NCBI RefSeq assembly: GCF_023023025.1
Contig: NZ_CP095481.1
Location: forward strand, 5,159,001-5,223,000
Length of the DNA stretch: 64,000 nucleotides
DNA from: Amycolatopsis sp. WQ 127309
GTDB taxonomy: Bacteria; Actinomycetota; Actinomycetes; Mycobacteriales; Pseudonocardiaceae
Reading direction: 5' to 3'
Shown: in pieces, positions 31,899 through 40,208 of the stretch
Layout of the letters: each line of letters opens with the position of its first letter
How positions within the stretch are numbered: position 1 is the stretch's first letter
Translations under genes and position numbers: made by a program
The notes under the pieces: model-generated
Databases searched by the model: none
What the model saw: only the letters and a program-made list of their open reading frames with translations
Told to the model about the DNA's origin: nothing

Positions 31899-32108
31899 CT
31901 AGCGGCTCAGTGGTTGCCACCGTTCGACATAAACCGTGCGGGGCGGTTCGAAGTCCACGACGAGCACCTGCGTGCCGGAGCTGAAGGTCGCTTCGGGGTC
32001 GATCGGGTAGGCGTAGAAGGCCTCGGTGCCGCCCCGGACGCTCAGCAGCACCTCACCGATGAGGCCGGGGCCGATCGTGCCGGTCACGCGCCCGCGGCTG
32101 CCGATCAT
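31899..32108 (-). CDS. Small NfeD-type OB-fold protein
   Basis: A 69-residue soluble beta protein: GSRGRVTGTIGPGLIGEVLL, then FSSGTQVLVVDFEPPRTVYVERW. This matches the C-terminal OB-fold of NfeD proteins without the membrane part. Its ATG overlaps the pknL stop (ATGA), and flotillin follows after 50 nt. NfeD and flotillin are functional partners in many bacteria. It may tether the flotillin to its clients. Confidence 0.75.
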   Translation of the reverse strand: MIGSRGRVTGTIGPGLIGEVLLSVRGGTEAFYAYPIDPEATFSSGTQVLVVDFEPPRTVYVERWQPLSR

Positions 32109-34120
32109 CCACCGAAGCCCTTCAGCTTGACCTTGGAGCCCTTTTGCACGAACGTGCCCGGCTGCGGGTCCTGCTGGAAGACGAAGTCGAACCCGCCGCC
32201 CCCGCCGCGCCCGCGGCCGCCGTCGCGGTCGGCCTGCAGCCCGGCCTGCTCGAGGAGCTTCTGGGCGTCGTCGAACGAGCGGAACCGGACGTCCGGCACC
32301 TGGACGGCGTTGTTGAGGAACACGCCGATCCGCTTCGCCGTCGCCTGCGAGTTGGCCCCCGGGTCGGTCCGGGTGACGGCACCGCCCGGGACGGTCTGGT
32401 TGAACTCCTCGCCCGCCTGGAACGGCTCGAACCCGGCCTGCTGCAGGAGCTGGAACGCCTCGTCCTTGCTCTTCCCGGTGACGTCCGGGACCGGCGGCAG
32501 CGGGATCGGGCCCTTGGACACGATGATCGTGACCTGCCCGTTGATGTTCAGCTGGCTGCCGGCGCCGGGCTCGGTGCGGATCACCGCGCCCTGCGGGACG
32601 TCGGCGTCGAAGTCGTCGGTGCCGCGGACCGGGGTCAGCTGCGCCGTCTTGATCGCCTGCTCGGCGTCGGGCAGCGCGGTGCCCGGGCGGATGTCCGGCA
32701 CGGCCGGGCGGCCCTTGGACAGCACGACCGACACCGTCGAGTTCGGCGTCAGCGTGGTGCCCTCGGGGGGTTCGTTGCGCAGCACGGTGTTCGACGGCAC
32801 CGAGTTGTCGAACTCCTGGCTGAACTGCGGCGTCAGCTTCGCCGAGCGCAGGGCGTCACCCGCCGCCGCCTGGTTCAGCCCGACGAGCTTCGGCACCGTC
32901 GAGGTCTTGTCGCCGCCGGTGTCGGTCAGCATGAAGATGAACGCCGTGATCAGCCCGCCGAACAGCAGCACGGCCCCGGCGATCAGCGCGATCCGCTTGC
33001 GGTTGTCCGCAGGCTTCTCGGGTTCCGGCTCGGCCCGCCGGCGGGGCGGGCGCGGCGGGACGTTCCCGGCCGCGGGGATTCCCGGCGGCGGGGTGCCCGG
33101 GTGGCCGGGGTGGCTGAGCGCCCGCGTCGCGTTCGGGCGGTGCACCGGCATGGTCTTCCCGGTGTCGGGCTGCACCTGCGGGATCCGCGGCAGCGTGCGC
33201 TCGGTGTCGGCGATGTCGCCCTGGCCGTGGGACACCGGGACCGGCACGGTGACCGGCAGCAGGCCCAGTTGCGCGCGCACCGCGGTCAGCTCGGTGAGGA
33301 ACTCCCCGGCGTCGGCGGGCCGCAGCTCGGGGTCGCGCCGGGTCGCGCGCGTGATCAGGTCGTCGAGGGCGGCCGGCAGGTCCGGGCGCAGCTCGCTCGC
33401 CCGCGGGACGTCGTCGTTGACGTGCCGGTAGGCCACCGAGATCGCGGTGTCGCCGGTGTAGGGCGCGCGGCCGGTGAGCATTTCGTAGAGCAGGATCCCG
33501 GCCGAGTAGACGTCGCCGCGCGCGTTGGCCGCGCCGGTGGTGACCTGCTCGGGGGAGAGGTAGGCGACGGTGCCGAGGATGACGCTCGCGCTCGTCGTCC
33601 CGGCGCTGGCCACGGCCCGCACGAGACCGAAGTCGGCGACCTTGACGACGCCGCCGGTGTGCGGCCCGGACCGGCCGATGAGCACGTTCTCGGGCTTGAC
33701 GTCGCGGTGCACCAGCCCGGCCCGGTGCGCGGCGGCGAGCGCCGACAGCACGGGCTCGGCGACGCTCAGCGCGAGCGCGATGTCGAGCGGGCCCTTCTCG
33801 TCCAGCAGGTCCCGCAGGGTGCCGCCGTCGACGAGTTCCATGACCAGGAAGGCGAGGCCGCCCTCCTCGCCCTTGTCGTGCACCGCCACGACGTTCGGGT
33901 GGTGCAGCTGGGCGGCCGACTGGGCCTCCCGCACGAACCGGTCCACGAACGACCGGTCGTCCGCGAAGCGCGGGTCCATGATCTTGATCGCGACCTGGCG
34001 GTCCAACCGGGTGTCCGTCCCCTGGTAGACCGACGACATCCCGCCGTGGGCGAGCAGCCGGTCCACCCGGTAGCGCCGCTCGAGCAGCGTGCCGACCAGG
34101 CTGGGGTGGGTGCGTGTCAC
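32105..34120 (-). CDS. pknL: PASTA-domain Ser/Thr protein kinase PknL
   Basis: A 671-residue membrane kinase. The kinase domain (about 10-275) has GGMSSVYQGTD, VAIKIMD (ATP lysine), HRDVKPENVL (catalytic loop), ADFGLVRA (DFG) and LGTVAYLSPEQ, with candidate activation-loop phospho-sites in SAGTTSAS. A Pro-rich juxtamembrane segment leads to one helix (IALIAGAVLLFGGLITAFIFML, near residues 375-395, 22 residues long, here named by its ends IALIAGAV to FIFML). About four extracellular PASTA repeats follow (VPKLVGLNQ, VPDIRPGT, VPDVTGKSK, VPDVRFRS). PASTA binds muropeptides. The GTG at 34120 is preferred; TACGAT lies 8 nt upstream. Synteny with Rv2175c supports PknL. Confidence 0.92.
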   Translation of the reverse strand: MTRTHPSLVGTLLERRYRVDRLLAHGGMSSVYQGTDTRLDRQVAIKIMDPRFADDRSFVDRFVREAQSAAQLHHPNVVAVHDKGEEGGLAFLVMELVDGGTLRDLLDEKGPLDIALALSVAEPVLSALAAAHRAGLVHRDVKPENVLIGRSGPHTGGVVKVADFGLVRAVASAGTTSASVILGTVAYLSPEQVTTGAANARGDVYSAGILLYEMLTGRAPYTGDTAISVAYRHVNDDVPRASELRPDLPAALDDLITRATRRDPELRPADAGEFLTELTAVRAQLGLLPVTVPVPVSHGQGDIADTERTLPRIPQVQPDTGKTMPVHRPNATRALSHPGHPGTPPPGIPAAGNVPPRPPRRRAEPEPEKPADNRKRIALIAGAVLLFGGLITAFIFMLTDTGGDKTSTVPKLVGLNQAAAGDALRSAKLTPQFSQEFDNSVPSNTVLRNEPPEGTTLTPNSTVSVVLSKGRPAVPDIRPGTALPDAEQAIKTAQLTPVRGTDDFDADVPQGAVIRTEPGAGSQLNINGQVTIIVSKGPIPLPPVPDVTGKSKDEAFQLLQQAGFEPFQAGEEFNQTVPGGAVTRTDPGANSQATAKRIGVFLNNAVQVPDVRFRSFDDAQKLLEQAGLQADRDGGRGRGGGGGFDFVFQQDPQPGTFVQKGSKVKLKGFGG

Positions 34121-34223
34121 GAGTAAGGATCGTACGGAACCCGGCACGCCGCGTGGAGGAGACCTCGCGGGTCACCCGTGCGCACTAGCGGGAGAGGGGG
34201 GCGAATGTGGCACAGTGTCACCT

Positions 34224-34592
34224 GTGAGTGGGATTCCTGTCGCCGAAGACGTCCTGGCCGCCGACATCGCGGTGCTGCCGCTGCCGGAGGTCGCGACCGC
34301 CCTCGGGACGTCGACCAACAAGGTCCGCCAGCTGCTGCGCGAGGGCGAGCTGATCGCCCTCAAACGAGGCGGCGAGCTGTGCGTCCCGAGCGCGTTCCTC
34401 GTCAAGGACGGCGTGGTCAAGGGCCTGTCCGGCACGATAACCGTGCTCGACGACTCCGGGTTCAGCCGCACCGAGATGCTCCGCTGGCTGTTCACCGTCG
34501 ACGAGTCGCTGCCGGGCAACACGCCGGTCAACGCGCTGCGCACGAGCCACGGCACCGAGGTGAAGCGGCGCGCCCAGGCGATGGCCTTCTGA
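34224..34592 (+). CDS. Rv2175c family DNA-binding protein (PknL substrate type)
   Basis: A 122-residue winged helix-turn-helix protein. The HTH is PLPEVATALGTSTNKVRQLL, then REGELIALKRGGELCVPSAFL. The C-terminal half (GTITVLDDSGFSRTEMLRWLF) is typical of the Rv2175c family, which in M. tuberculosis is phosphorylated by the adjacent kinase PknL. Here too the gene is next to pknL, divergently placed. GTG 34224 is 7 nt after CACAGT, a possible leaderless start. Targets of regulation are unknown. Confidence 0.9.
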   Translation: MSGIPVAEDVLAADIAVLPLPEVATALGTSTNKVRQLLREGELIALKRGGELCVPSAFLVKDGVVKGLSGTITVLDDSGFSRTEMLRWLFTVDESLPGNTPVNALRTSHGTEVKRRAQAMAF

Positions 34593-34599
34593 CCTGACT

Positions 34600-34985
34600 T
34601 AGCGCGGCGGCGGCCAGACCGGTGATCTTGACGCTCGCCGCCGTCGTGAACACCTGCGCCCGCACGCGTGCGGGCGTCTCCCGGTGCCGGACCGCGAGCA
34701 GGGCCGTGAGCTGCGGCCCTTCGGCGAATCCGGCCAGCGCCGCGGCCGCGACCAGGAGTTTCCCGTCGGTCATGAGCAAGGTGCCGTCCGCGGCGCTCCC
34801 GAGGTGCGCGGCGCCGAGCAGGGGCTAACAGACGGTGACCATCCCGACCCCGGCGCACGAGAGCGTGGACGCCGAGGTGGCCCGCCGGAGCGGCGAGAGC
34901 GGCGGCGGTGAAGGTCAGCGCATCGAGAAGGCTCGCGGTGGCCGAACCGACCGCCGCGAACGCGTCGCCGCACAGCACCCCGGAA
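34600..34985 (-). pseudogene. Remnant of an MFS transporter gene
   Basis: On the minus strand fragments of an MFS permease are readable in two frames. VLCGDAFAAVGSATASLLDAL and TFTAAALAAPAGHLG lie in the first, then CAGVGMVTV, an in-frame stop near 34825, and LLMTDGKLLVAAAALAGFAEG and PQLTALLAVRHRETPARV in the second. The C-terminal helix is cut at about 34600. At least one frameshift, one stop and truncations at both ends make it non-functional. Confidence 0.6.
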
Positions 34986-34987
34986 AG

Positions 34988-35038
34988 CCGTGAAGGCCTC
35001 CTTACCGGCCATAAGAGCCGGTAAGGAGGCCTTCACGG
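34988..35038. terminator. Very strong bidirectional terminator, 22-bp perfect stem
   Basis: A 22-bp arm at 34988-35009 (CCGTGAAGG at its 5' end, ACCGGC at its 3' end) pairs perfectly with 35017-35038 around the loop CATAAGA. It separates the plus-strand Rv2175c-type gene and MFS remnant from the minus-strand oxidoreductase operon and should stop both. Its length and symmetry suggest a dispersed repeat family in this genus. Confidence 0.8.
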
Positions 35039-35049
35039 ACCAAAAGGAC

Positions 35050-35838
35050 TCAGCCGTTGTTCTTGTCGCGCCAGGCGATCCACGACTTGAGCAGGCCCAG
35101 GTCGTAGTCCGGGCCGCCCACGCCGACGGTGAACGTCGAGACGCCGAGGCTCAGCAGCTTCGGGCCCAGCTCGTCCGGCTCGCCCTGGACGCCGCACGAG
35201 CGCTCGATCTCGGCCGGGTCGCGGCCGACGTCGGCGCAGTGCTGGTCGAGGATCTTGACCTTGCGCTCGACGACCTCCGGGTCGCCGAAGCCGTGCCAGA
35301 TGTCGCCGTGCTTGGCGACCAGCTTCAGGGTCTTCTTCTCGCCGCCACCGCCGATGAGCACCGGGATCTTGCGCGTCGGCGCCGGGTTCAGCTTGCCGAG
35401 GCGGGCCTCGATGCGCGGGAGCGACTCCGCCAGGTTGTCGAGGCGGCCGCCGGCGGTGCCGAACTCGTAGCCGTACTCGTCGTAGTCCTTCTCGAACCAG
35501 CCGGAGCCGATGCCGAGGATGAGCCGGCCGCCGGAGATGTGGTCGACGGTGCGGGCCATGTCGGCCAGCAGCTCGGGGTTGCGGTAGCTGTTGCAGGTCA
35601 CGAGCGCGCCGATCTCCACGCGCGACGTCGACTCCGCCCAGGCGCCGAGCATGGTCCAGCACTCGAAGTGCTGGCCCTCGGGCTCGCCGTACAACGGATA
35701 GAAGTGGTCCCAGTTGAAGACGATGTCGGCGCCGAGCTCTTCGGCGGCGGACGCGGTGCGCCGGATGGTGTCGTAGTCGGCGTGCTGCGGCTGGAGCTGC
35801 AGCCCGATCCGGATCGGTCGCTGTGCTGCTGAGGTCAT
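35050..35838 (-). CDS. LLM class F420-dependent oxidoreductase
   Basis: A 262-residue luciferase-like (beta/alpha)8 oxidoreductase of the F420-using group: RIGLQLQPQHADYDTIRRTA, FNWDHFYPLYG, ECWTMLGAWAESTSRVEIG, VTCNSYRNPELLADMARTVD, GIGSGWFEKDYDEYG and PVLIGGGGEKKTLKLVAKH. Probably a hydride transfer enzyme with reduced F420 in the cytoplasm; substrate unknown. Its ATG overlaps the crtB stop (ATGA), so it is co-translated with carotenoid genes. A role in modifying an isoprenoid is an inference. Confidence 0.9.
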   Translation of the reverse strand: MTSAAQRPIRIGLQLQPQHADYDTIRRTASAAEELGADIVFNWDHFYPLYGEPEGQHFECWTMLGAWAESTSRVEIGALVTCNSYRNPELLADMARTVDHISGGRLILGIGSGWFEKDYDEYGYEFGTAGGRLDNLAESLPRIEARLGKLNPAPTRKIPVLIGGGGEKKTLKLVAKHGDIWHGFGDPEVVERKVKILDQHCADVGRDPAEIERSCGVQGEPDELGPKLLSLGVSTFTVGVGGPDYDLGLLKSWIAWRDKNNG

Positions 35839-36761
35839 GATCGCAGCCTACGACCGGCCCCGAGGGTCCCGCGCGCCCAGACCGCGGCGAACGCGGGCAG
35901 CGCGACCACCAGCCGGCGCGTCTTCGGCACCACCGCCCGCCGCGTGAGGACGTCGTGGTCCAGTGCGGCGATCTCGTCCAGGATGCCCTCGTACAGCGTC
36001 AACGCCGTCCGCACGCACGGCCGGGATTCCGGGCGCAGCAACGGAACCCCGGCTTCGGCCCGCCGGTACACCGCGCGGGTCCTGGCCACGAAGTACGCCA
36101 TCGCCGCGCGGATCCGCGGGTCCGGGCGGCGCGCTTCCAGCAGCTCACGCGAGACGCCGAACGCGGCCAGCTCGTCGAGCGGCAGGTACAGCCGGCCGCG
36201 GTCGAGGTCCTCGCCGACGTCGCGCAGGAAGTTGGTCAGCTGGAACGCCTCGCCGAGCGCGATCGCCCCCGGCTCGGCGTCGGCCAGCGGCCCGACGGTG
36301 CCGAAGACCGGCAGCATCTGCAGCCCGATCACCGCCGCCGACCCGTACGTGTACGCACCCAGGTCGGTGAACGTCGCGTACTCGACCGGCTTCAGGTCCG
36401 CCCGCATCGAGCGCAGGAACGCGTCGAACAGGTCCTGGGCGATGCCGTAGGAGTGCACCGTGTCCGACAGCGCCGCGAGCACCGGGTCGTCCGGGGTGCC
36501 GCCGGCGAAGACGTCCTCGACCATCGCCGCGACGCGGTCCAGCTCGGCCGCCGGGTCCGTGCCCGGTTCGGGGTTGTCGACCAGCTCGTCGGCCATCCGC
36601 GCGAAGCCGTACAGCGCGTGCGCGGCCGGCCGGGCGCGGGCCGGCAGCAGGCGCGTCGCGAGGAAGAACGTGCGGCCGTGGTGGGCGTTGAGCCGGCGGC
36701 ACGCGGCGTAGGAGGCGCGCAGGGCCGGGTCGGTGATGCCGGCGGCGTCAAGTTCGTTCAC
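35835..36761 (-). CDS. crtB: Phytoene synthase
   Basis: A 308-residue squalene/phytoene synthase. The two Asp-rich motifs are ADELVDNPEPGTD (near residue 55) and FLRDVGEDLDRGRLYLP (near residue 180). The sequence HHGRTFFLATRLLP at the N-terminus and YTYGSAAVIGLQMLPVFG are typical of CrtB. It condenses two GGPP to phytoene. The GTG start overlaps the crtI stop (GTGA), and its stop overlaps the oxidoreductase ATG. Squalene synthase is the alternative, but the CrtI neighbour favours phytoene. Confidence 0.92.
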   Translation of the reverse strand: MNELDAAGITDPALRASYAACRRLNAHHGRTFFLATRLLPARARPAAHALYGFARMADELVDNPEPGTDPAAELDRVAAMVEDVFAGGTPDDPVLAALSDTVHSYGIAQDLFDAFLRSMRADLKPVEYATFTDLGAYTYGSAAVIGLQMLPVFGTVGPLADAEPGAIALGEAFQLTNFLRDVGEDLDRGRLYLPLDELAAFGVSRELLEARRPDPRIRAAMAYFVARTRAVYRRAEAGVPLLRPESRPCVRTALTLYEGILDEIAALDHDVLTRRAVVPKTRRLVVALPAFAAVWARGTLGAGRRLRS

Positions 36762-38230
36762 TTCCCGGTGATCCGTTCCGCCGCGAGCCGTCCGGAGATG
36801 AGCACCGGCGGGATGCCGACGCCCGGCGTCGTGCCGCAGCCGGCCAGCACCACGTTGCCCGCCGCGCGCACCAGGTTCGCGGGCCGGAACGGGCCGGTCT
36901 GGGCGAACGTGTGCGCCAGCGAGAACGGCGTCCCGGCGGCGAGCCCGCGGGCCGCCCAATCGGCCGGGGTGAACGTCTCGTCGACGGTGAACTCGTCGCC
37001 GAACCCGGTCAGCCCCCGCGCTTCGAGCGTGCGAAGCAGCTCTTCGCGGTACGGCCCGCGGACGCGCGCCCAGTCGATCGGCCCGCGGTTCAGGTTCGGC
37101 GCGGGCGCCAGCACGGAGACGATCTCGCCGCCGTTCCCGGCGAGTCCCGGGTCGGTCGCCGTCGGGCGCGTGACCAGCAGTGACGGGTCGCTCATCAGCC
37201 GTCCTTCGCGGATGATCTCGGCGAACGTCCGCTCCCAGGCGGCGCCGAAGTAGATCGTGTGGTGGCCCAGGTCCCACGCCTTCGTGGTCCGCCCGTGCAG
37301 GACGACGGCGGACGGCGAGTAGCGCAACGGCACCGGCCGCTTCGGCCGCGCGCCGATGAGCCGGTACGCCGTACTCAGCTCGGTCGCGAGGACGACGGCG
37401 TCGCACGGAATCCGCTCGCCCGAGCGCGTGCGGACCGCGCGCACCCGGGACGAGACGCGCTCGAGCCACGCCGCTTCGGTGCCGAACCGCACGTCCGCGC
37501 CCGCCCGCGTCGCCGCGCCGGTCAGCGCCCGGCCGATCTCGCCCATGCCGCCTTCGGGGTAGTACACGCCGCCGACGGTGTCCATGTACGAGATGACGCC
37601 GTACGCGCCGATCGCGCGGGCCGGGTCGAGGCCCGCGTAGAGCGCTTGGAACGAGAACAGCCGCCGGACGCGCTCGTCGCGCAGGTACCGGGCGACGCGC
37701 GGGCCGAGCCGGCCGAACCCGCCGAGCGCGGCGAGTTTCACCAGCTCGGGCCGGGCGAGGTCGAGCGGCGAGTCGAAGTTCGTGCCGAGGAAGCGGTCCT
37801 TCTGCACCGCGTACAGCTCGGTCAGCCACCGCCGCAGGGCCCGGTAGCCCGCCGCTTCGCGCGCGCCGGCGAAGGCGCGGATCTCGGCTTCCATCGCGCC
37901 GCCGTCGGTGTGCAGGGAGAGCGCGCTGCCGTCGGCGAATCGAGCCCGGTACGCCGGGTCCAGCCGGGTCAGGCGCAGGTTCTTGGACAGCGACTCGCCG
38001 ACCGCGGCGAACGCCTCGTCCAGCAGCTCGGGCATGGTCAGCACACTCGCGCCGGTGTCCACGGCGTTGCCGCCGAACCGCTGCTGCCCGGTGCGCCCGC
38101 CCGGGGTGTCCGCCTGCTCCAGCAGCGTCACCCGGCGGCCCGCGCCGAGCAGGTGCAGGGTCGCCGACAGGCCGGCCAGGCCGGCGCCGATGACGACGAC
38201 GTGGTCGGTCGGCCCCTCCACGCGCCGCAC
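36758..38230 (-). CDS. crtI: CrtI-type phytoene desaturase
   Basis: A 490-residue FAD-dependent carotenoid desaturase or isomerase. N-terminal dinucleotide fold VVVIGAGLAGLSATLHLLGAG with EQADTPGGRTGQ (quoted in parts), LDPAYRARFADGS, and the C-terminal CrtI signature VVLAGCGTTPGVGIPPVLIS. It would introduce conjugated double bonds in phytoene. The GTG at 38230 begins 1 nt after the crtE stop. No lyase, cyclase or ketolase gene lies in the window, so the end product is probably an acyclic carotenoid or is completed elsewhere. Confidence 0.92.
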   Translation of the reverse strand: MRRVEGPTDHVVVIGAGLAGLSATLHLLGAGRRVTLLEQADTPGGRTGQQRFGGNAVDTGASVLTMPELLDEAFAAVGESLSKNLRLTRLDPAYRARFADGSALSLHTDGGAMEAEIRAFAGAREAAGYRALRRWLTELYAVQKDRFLGTNFDSPLDLARPELVKLAALGGFGRLGPRVARYLRDERVRRLFSFQALYAGLDPARAIGAYGVISYMDTVGGVYYPEGGMGEIGRALTGAATRAGADVRFGTEAAWLERVSSRVRAVRTRSGERIPCDAVVLATELSTAYRLIGARPKRPVPLRYSPSAVVLHGRTTKAWDLGHHTIYFGAAWERTFAEIIREGRLMSDPSLLVTRPTATDPGLAGNGGEIVSVLAPAPNLNRGPIDWARVRGPYREELLRTLEARGLTGFGDEFTVDETFTPADWAARGLAAGTPFSLAHTFAQTGPFRPANLVRAAGNVVLAGCGTTPGVGIPPVLISGRLAAERITGK

Positions 38231-38231
38231 G

Positions 38232-39323
38232 TCAGTACGTCCGCTGGGTGGCCTTGACGACCAGCCCGGTCAGCGCGGCGGGGGCCGGCTCGGCCAGGTG
38301 CGCGCGCTCGAGCGCGGCCATCGCGGCGGTGGTCAGCTCGTCGATCCGGTGCTCCACCGCGTCGACCGCGCCGACCTGCTGCAACGCCATCCGCACGGTC
38401 TCGACACCCTCGTCGGACAGGTCGGCGTCGCCGATCGCGTCCGCGATGACCGTGGCGGCCGCCTCTTCACCCTTTTCGGCGGCCAGCTGCAGGCCGAGCG
38501 CGACGAGCAGGGTGCGCTTGCCCTCGCGCAGGTCGTCGCCGGCGGGCTTGCCGGTGACCGACGGGTCGCCGAAGACGCCCAGGAGGTCGTCGCGCAGCTG
38601 GAAGGCGATGCCGACCTCGCCGCCGAACTCCAGCAGCGTCTCGATCAGCTCGGGGGAGGCCCCGCCGAGCGCCGCGCCCAGGTGCAGCGGCCGCTGCACG
38701 GTGTAGGCGGCCGTCTTGAGCCGGTCGATCTTCAGCGCGGCCTCGGGGGAGGCGTCGCCGGTGGCCTGCGTGCGGACGTCGAGGTACTGCCCGGCGAGCA
38801 CCTCGGTGCGCATGGCGCGCCAGGCCGGCCGCGCCGCGGCGAGCGTCTGGGCCGGCAGCGGGGCGTCGGCGAACATGTCGTCGGCCCAGGCCAGCGCCAG
38901 GTCGCCGACCAGCACCGCGGTGGCCAGGCCGAACGTCGCGGGGGAGCCGAGCCAGCCGCGGTCGGCGTGCAGCTTCGCGCCCGCGATGTGCACGGTCGGG
39001 AACCCGCGGCGGGAGTCGGAGGAGTCGATCAGGTCGTCGTGGATCAGCGCGCACGCCTGGATCAGCTCCAGGCTGGACACCGCCTGCAGCACGCCTTCGG
39101 CGTCCGGCCCGGCCGGGTCGCCACCCGCGCCGCGCCAGCCCCACCACGCGAACGTGGGCCGCAAACGTTTGCCACCCGTCAGCACGAACCCGCTGAGCGC
39201 CTCGATCCCGGCGGCCACGGTCGGCTCGGTCTCGATGATCCGCTCGCCCGCCCGGCCGAGGAACCCGGCCAGCGCGCGCTCGACGTTGGCGGGCAGATCG
39301 ACGTCGGAGACGGGCACGTTCAT
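38232..39323 (-). CDS. crtE: Geranylgeranyl/polyprenyl diphosphate synthase
   Basis: A 363-residue trans-prenyltransferase. FARM: ALIHDDLIDSSDSRRG (near residue 97). SARM: AFQLRDDLLGVFGD (near 240), with the following GKPAGDDLREGKRTLL. TGGKRLRP at the N-terminus binds the diphosphate. It supplies GGPP to CrtB, which lies in the same operon. In M. tuberculosis the corresponding gene next to pknL is idsA2, so a general GGPP role is equally possible. Start at ATG 39323. Confidence 0.9.
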   Translation of the reverse strand: MNVPVSDVDLPANVERALAGFLGRAGERIIETEPTVAAGIEALSGFVLTGGKRLRPTFAWWGWRGAGGDPAGPDAEGVLQAVSSLELIQACALIHDDLIDSSDSRRGFPTVHIAGAKLHADRGWLGSPATFGLATAVLVGDLALAWADDMFADAPLPAQTLAAARPAWRAMRTEVLAGQYLDVRTQATGDASPEAALKIDRLKTAAYTVQRPLHLGAALGGASPELIETLLEFGGEVGIAFQLRDDLLGVFGDPSVTGKPAGDDLREGKRTLLVALGLQLAAEKGEEAAATVIADAIGDADLSDEGVETVRMALQQVGAVDAVEHRIDELTTAAMAALERAHLAEPAPAALTGLVVKATQRTY

Positions 39324-39383
39324 GCCCTCATCCTCGCCGAACCCGGCCGCGGCCGGGCCGCCGGGGCGCCCGGATGTGGTGAA

Positions 39384-40073
39384 TCAGACTCTCGTCGCGG
39401 GCGGCGCCCAGAACGGGCCCGTGAGCCCGGCTTCGGCGAAGTACGCGACGGCGCCGCCGGGCTCGCGCCGCCGGTAGCCGCGCTCCAGCCGCCCCGCGTA
39501 CCAGCCGCGGGCGAGCCGCCAGAGCGTCCCGAGGTCCAGCACGTCCCCCTTGGCCTGCCCGGTCGTGGTGAGCCATTCGTCCACACAGGACTCGTCGCAG
39601 AACAGCCGCTGGTGCTCGCAGGTGTGCAGCACGTCGTCCCACATCCGCGCCGCGGGCACCAGGAAGTGCGCCACCTGGGAGCCCGCCGGCGGCTCGGCGC
39701 GGCCGACGACCAGCGCGTGCGGCTGCTCGCAGCCGGGACACCGGGTCGCGACCAGGACCTCCGGCTCGTCGTCGACGAGGTGGGGGATGGCGAACGAGTC
39801 CCAGGCGCAGCCGCCCCACCACAGCGTGCGCGCGCCCATCACCGAGAAGCCGAGCGACTTCGCGGCGAACGGGTGCGCCAGCACGACGTGCTCGGACTCA
39901 TCGAGCACCAGGTGGTGGGCGTCGGCGAGGCGGTGCAGCGCCTGCTTGGCCACGGCGAGCGACCCGCCCGCGGCGTCGGCCAGCTCCGGCGCCGTCGGCG
40001 CGCGGCCGTGGCCGGCGAAGGCGCGGTAGACGGCCAGGCGCACGTCCTCGTCCCAGCTCGCGTCGTCCCTCAT
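39384..40073 (-). CDS. MerB-like (alkylmercury lyase family) protein
   Basis: A 229-residue protein with an N-terminal winged helix (VRLAVYRAFAGHGRAPT, LADAAGGSLAVAKQALHRL) and a MerB-like catalytic region. The MerB residues Cys96 and Asp99 correspond to Cys89 and Asp92 in WWGGCAWDSFAIPHL, and Cys152 in LHTCEHQRLFC is a candidate third catalytic cysteine. CPGC (112-115) and C159/C163 add a possible metal site. No merA, merR or merT is nearby, so genuine organomercurial lyase activity is uncertain. The start is ATG 40073 with a G-rich SD. Confidence 0.75.
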   Translation of the reverse strand: MRDDASWDEDVRLAVYRAFAGHGRAPTAPELADAAGGSLAVAKQALHRLADAHHLVLDESEHVVLAHPFAAKSLGFSVMGARTLWWGGCAWDSFAIPHLVDDEPEVLVATRCPGCEQPHALVVGRAEPPAGSQVAHFLVPAARMWDDVLHTCEHQRLFCDESCVDEWLTTTGQAKGDVLDLGTLWRLARGWYAGRLERGYRRREPGGAVAYFAEAGLTGPFWAPPATRV

Positions 40074-40196
40074 CGCTCGCTCCCCACGGTGGCTGCCCAG
40101 TCTAGTCGGGCCGCCCGCACGAACCACACTCGAAAACCACTCGACTCTCCGTCTCGGAAAGCGGACGGGGACTCCCGGATGTCGGGCACTGGCCCT

Positions 40197-40208
40197 TAAC
40201 ATTCGGGT
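40197..40208 (+). promoter_or_regulatory. Leaderless-type promoter of metF
   Basis: TAACAT (40197-40202), 6 nt (TCGGGT), ATG at 40209. No SD is visible. Confidence 0.55.

Noticed and set aside
40180..40202. A PafBC-type promoter at metF (TGTCGGGC ... TAACAT)
   Set aside because: The spacing is 9 nt rather than 8. A housekeeping gene is an unlikely target, so only the -10 was kept.
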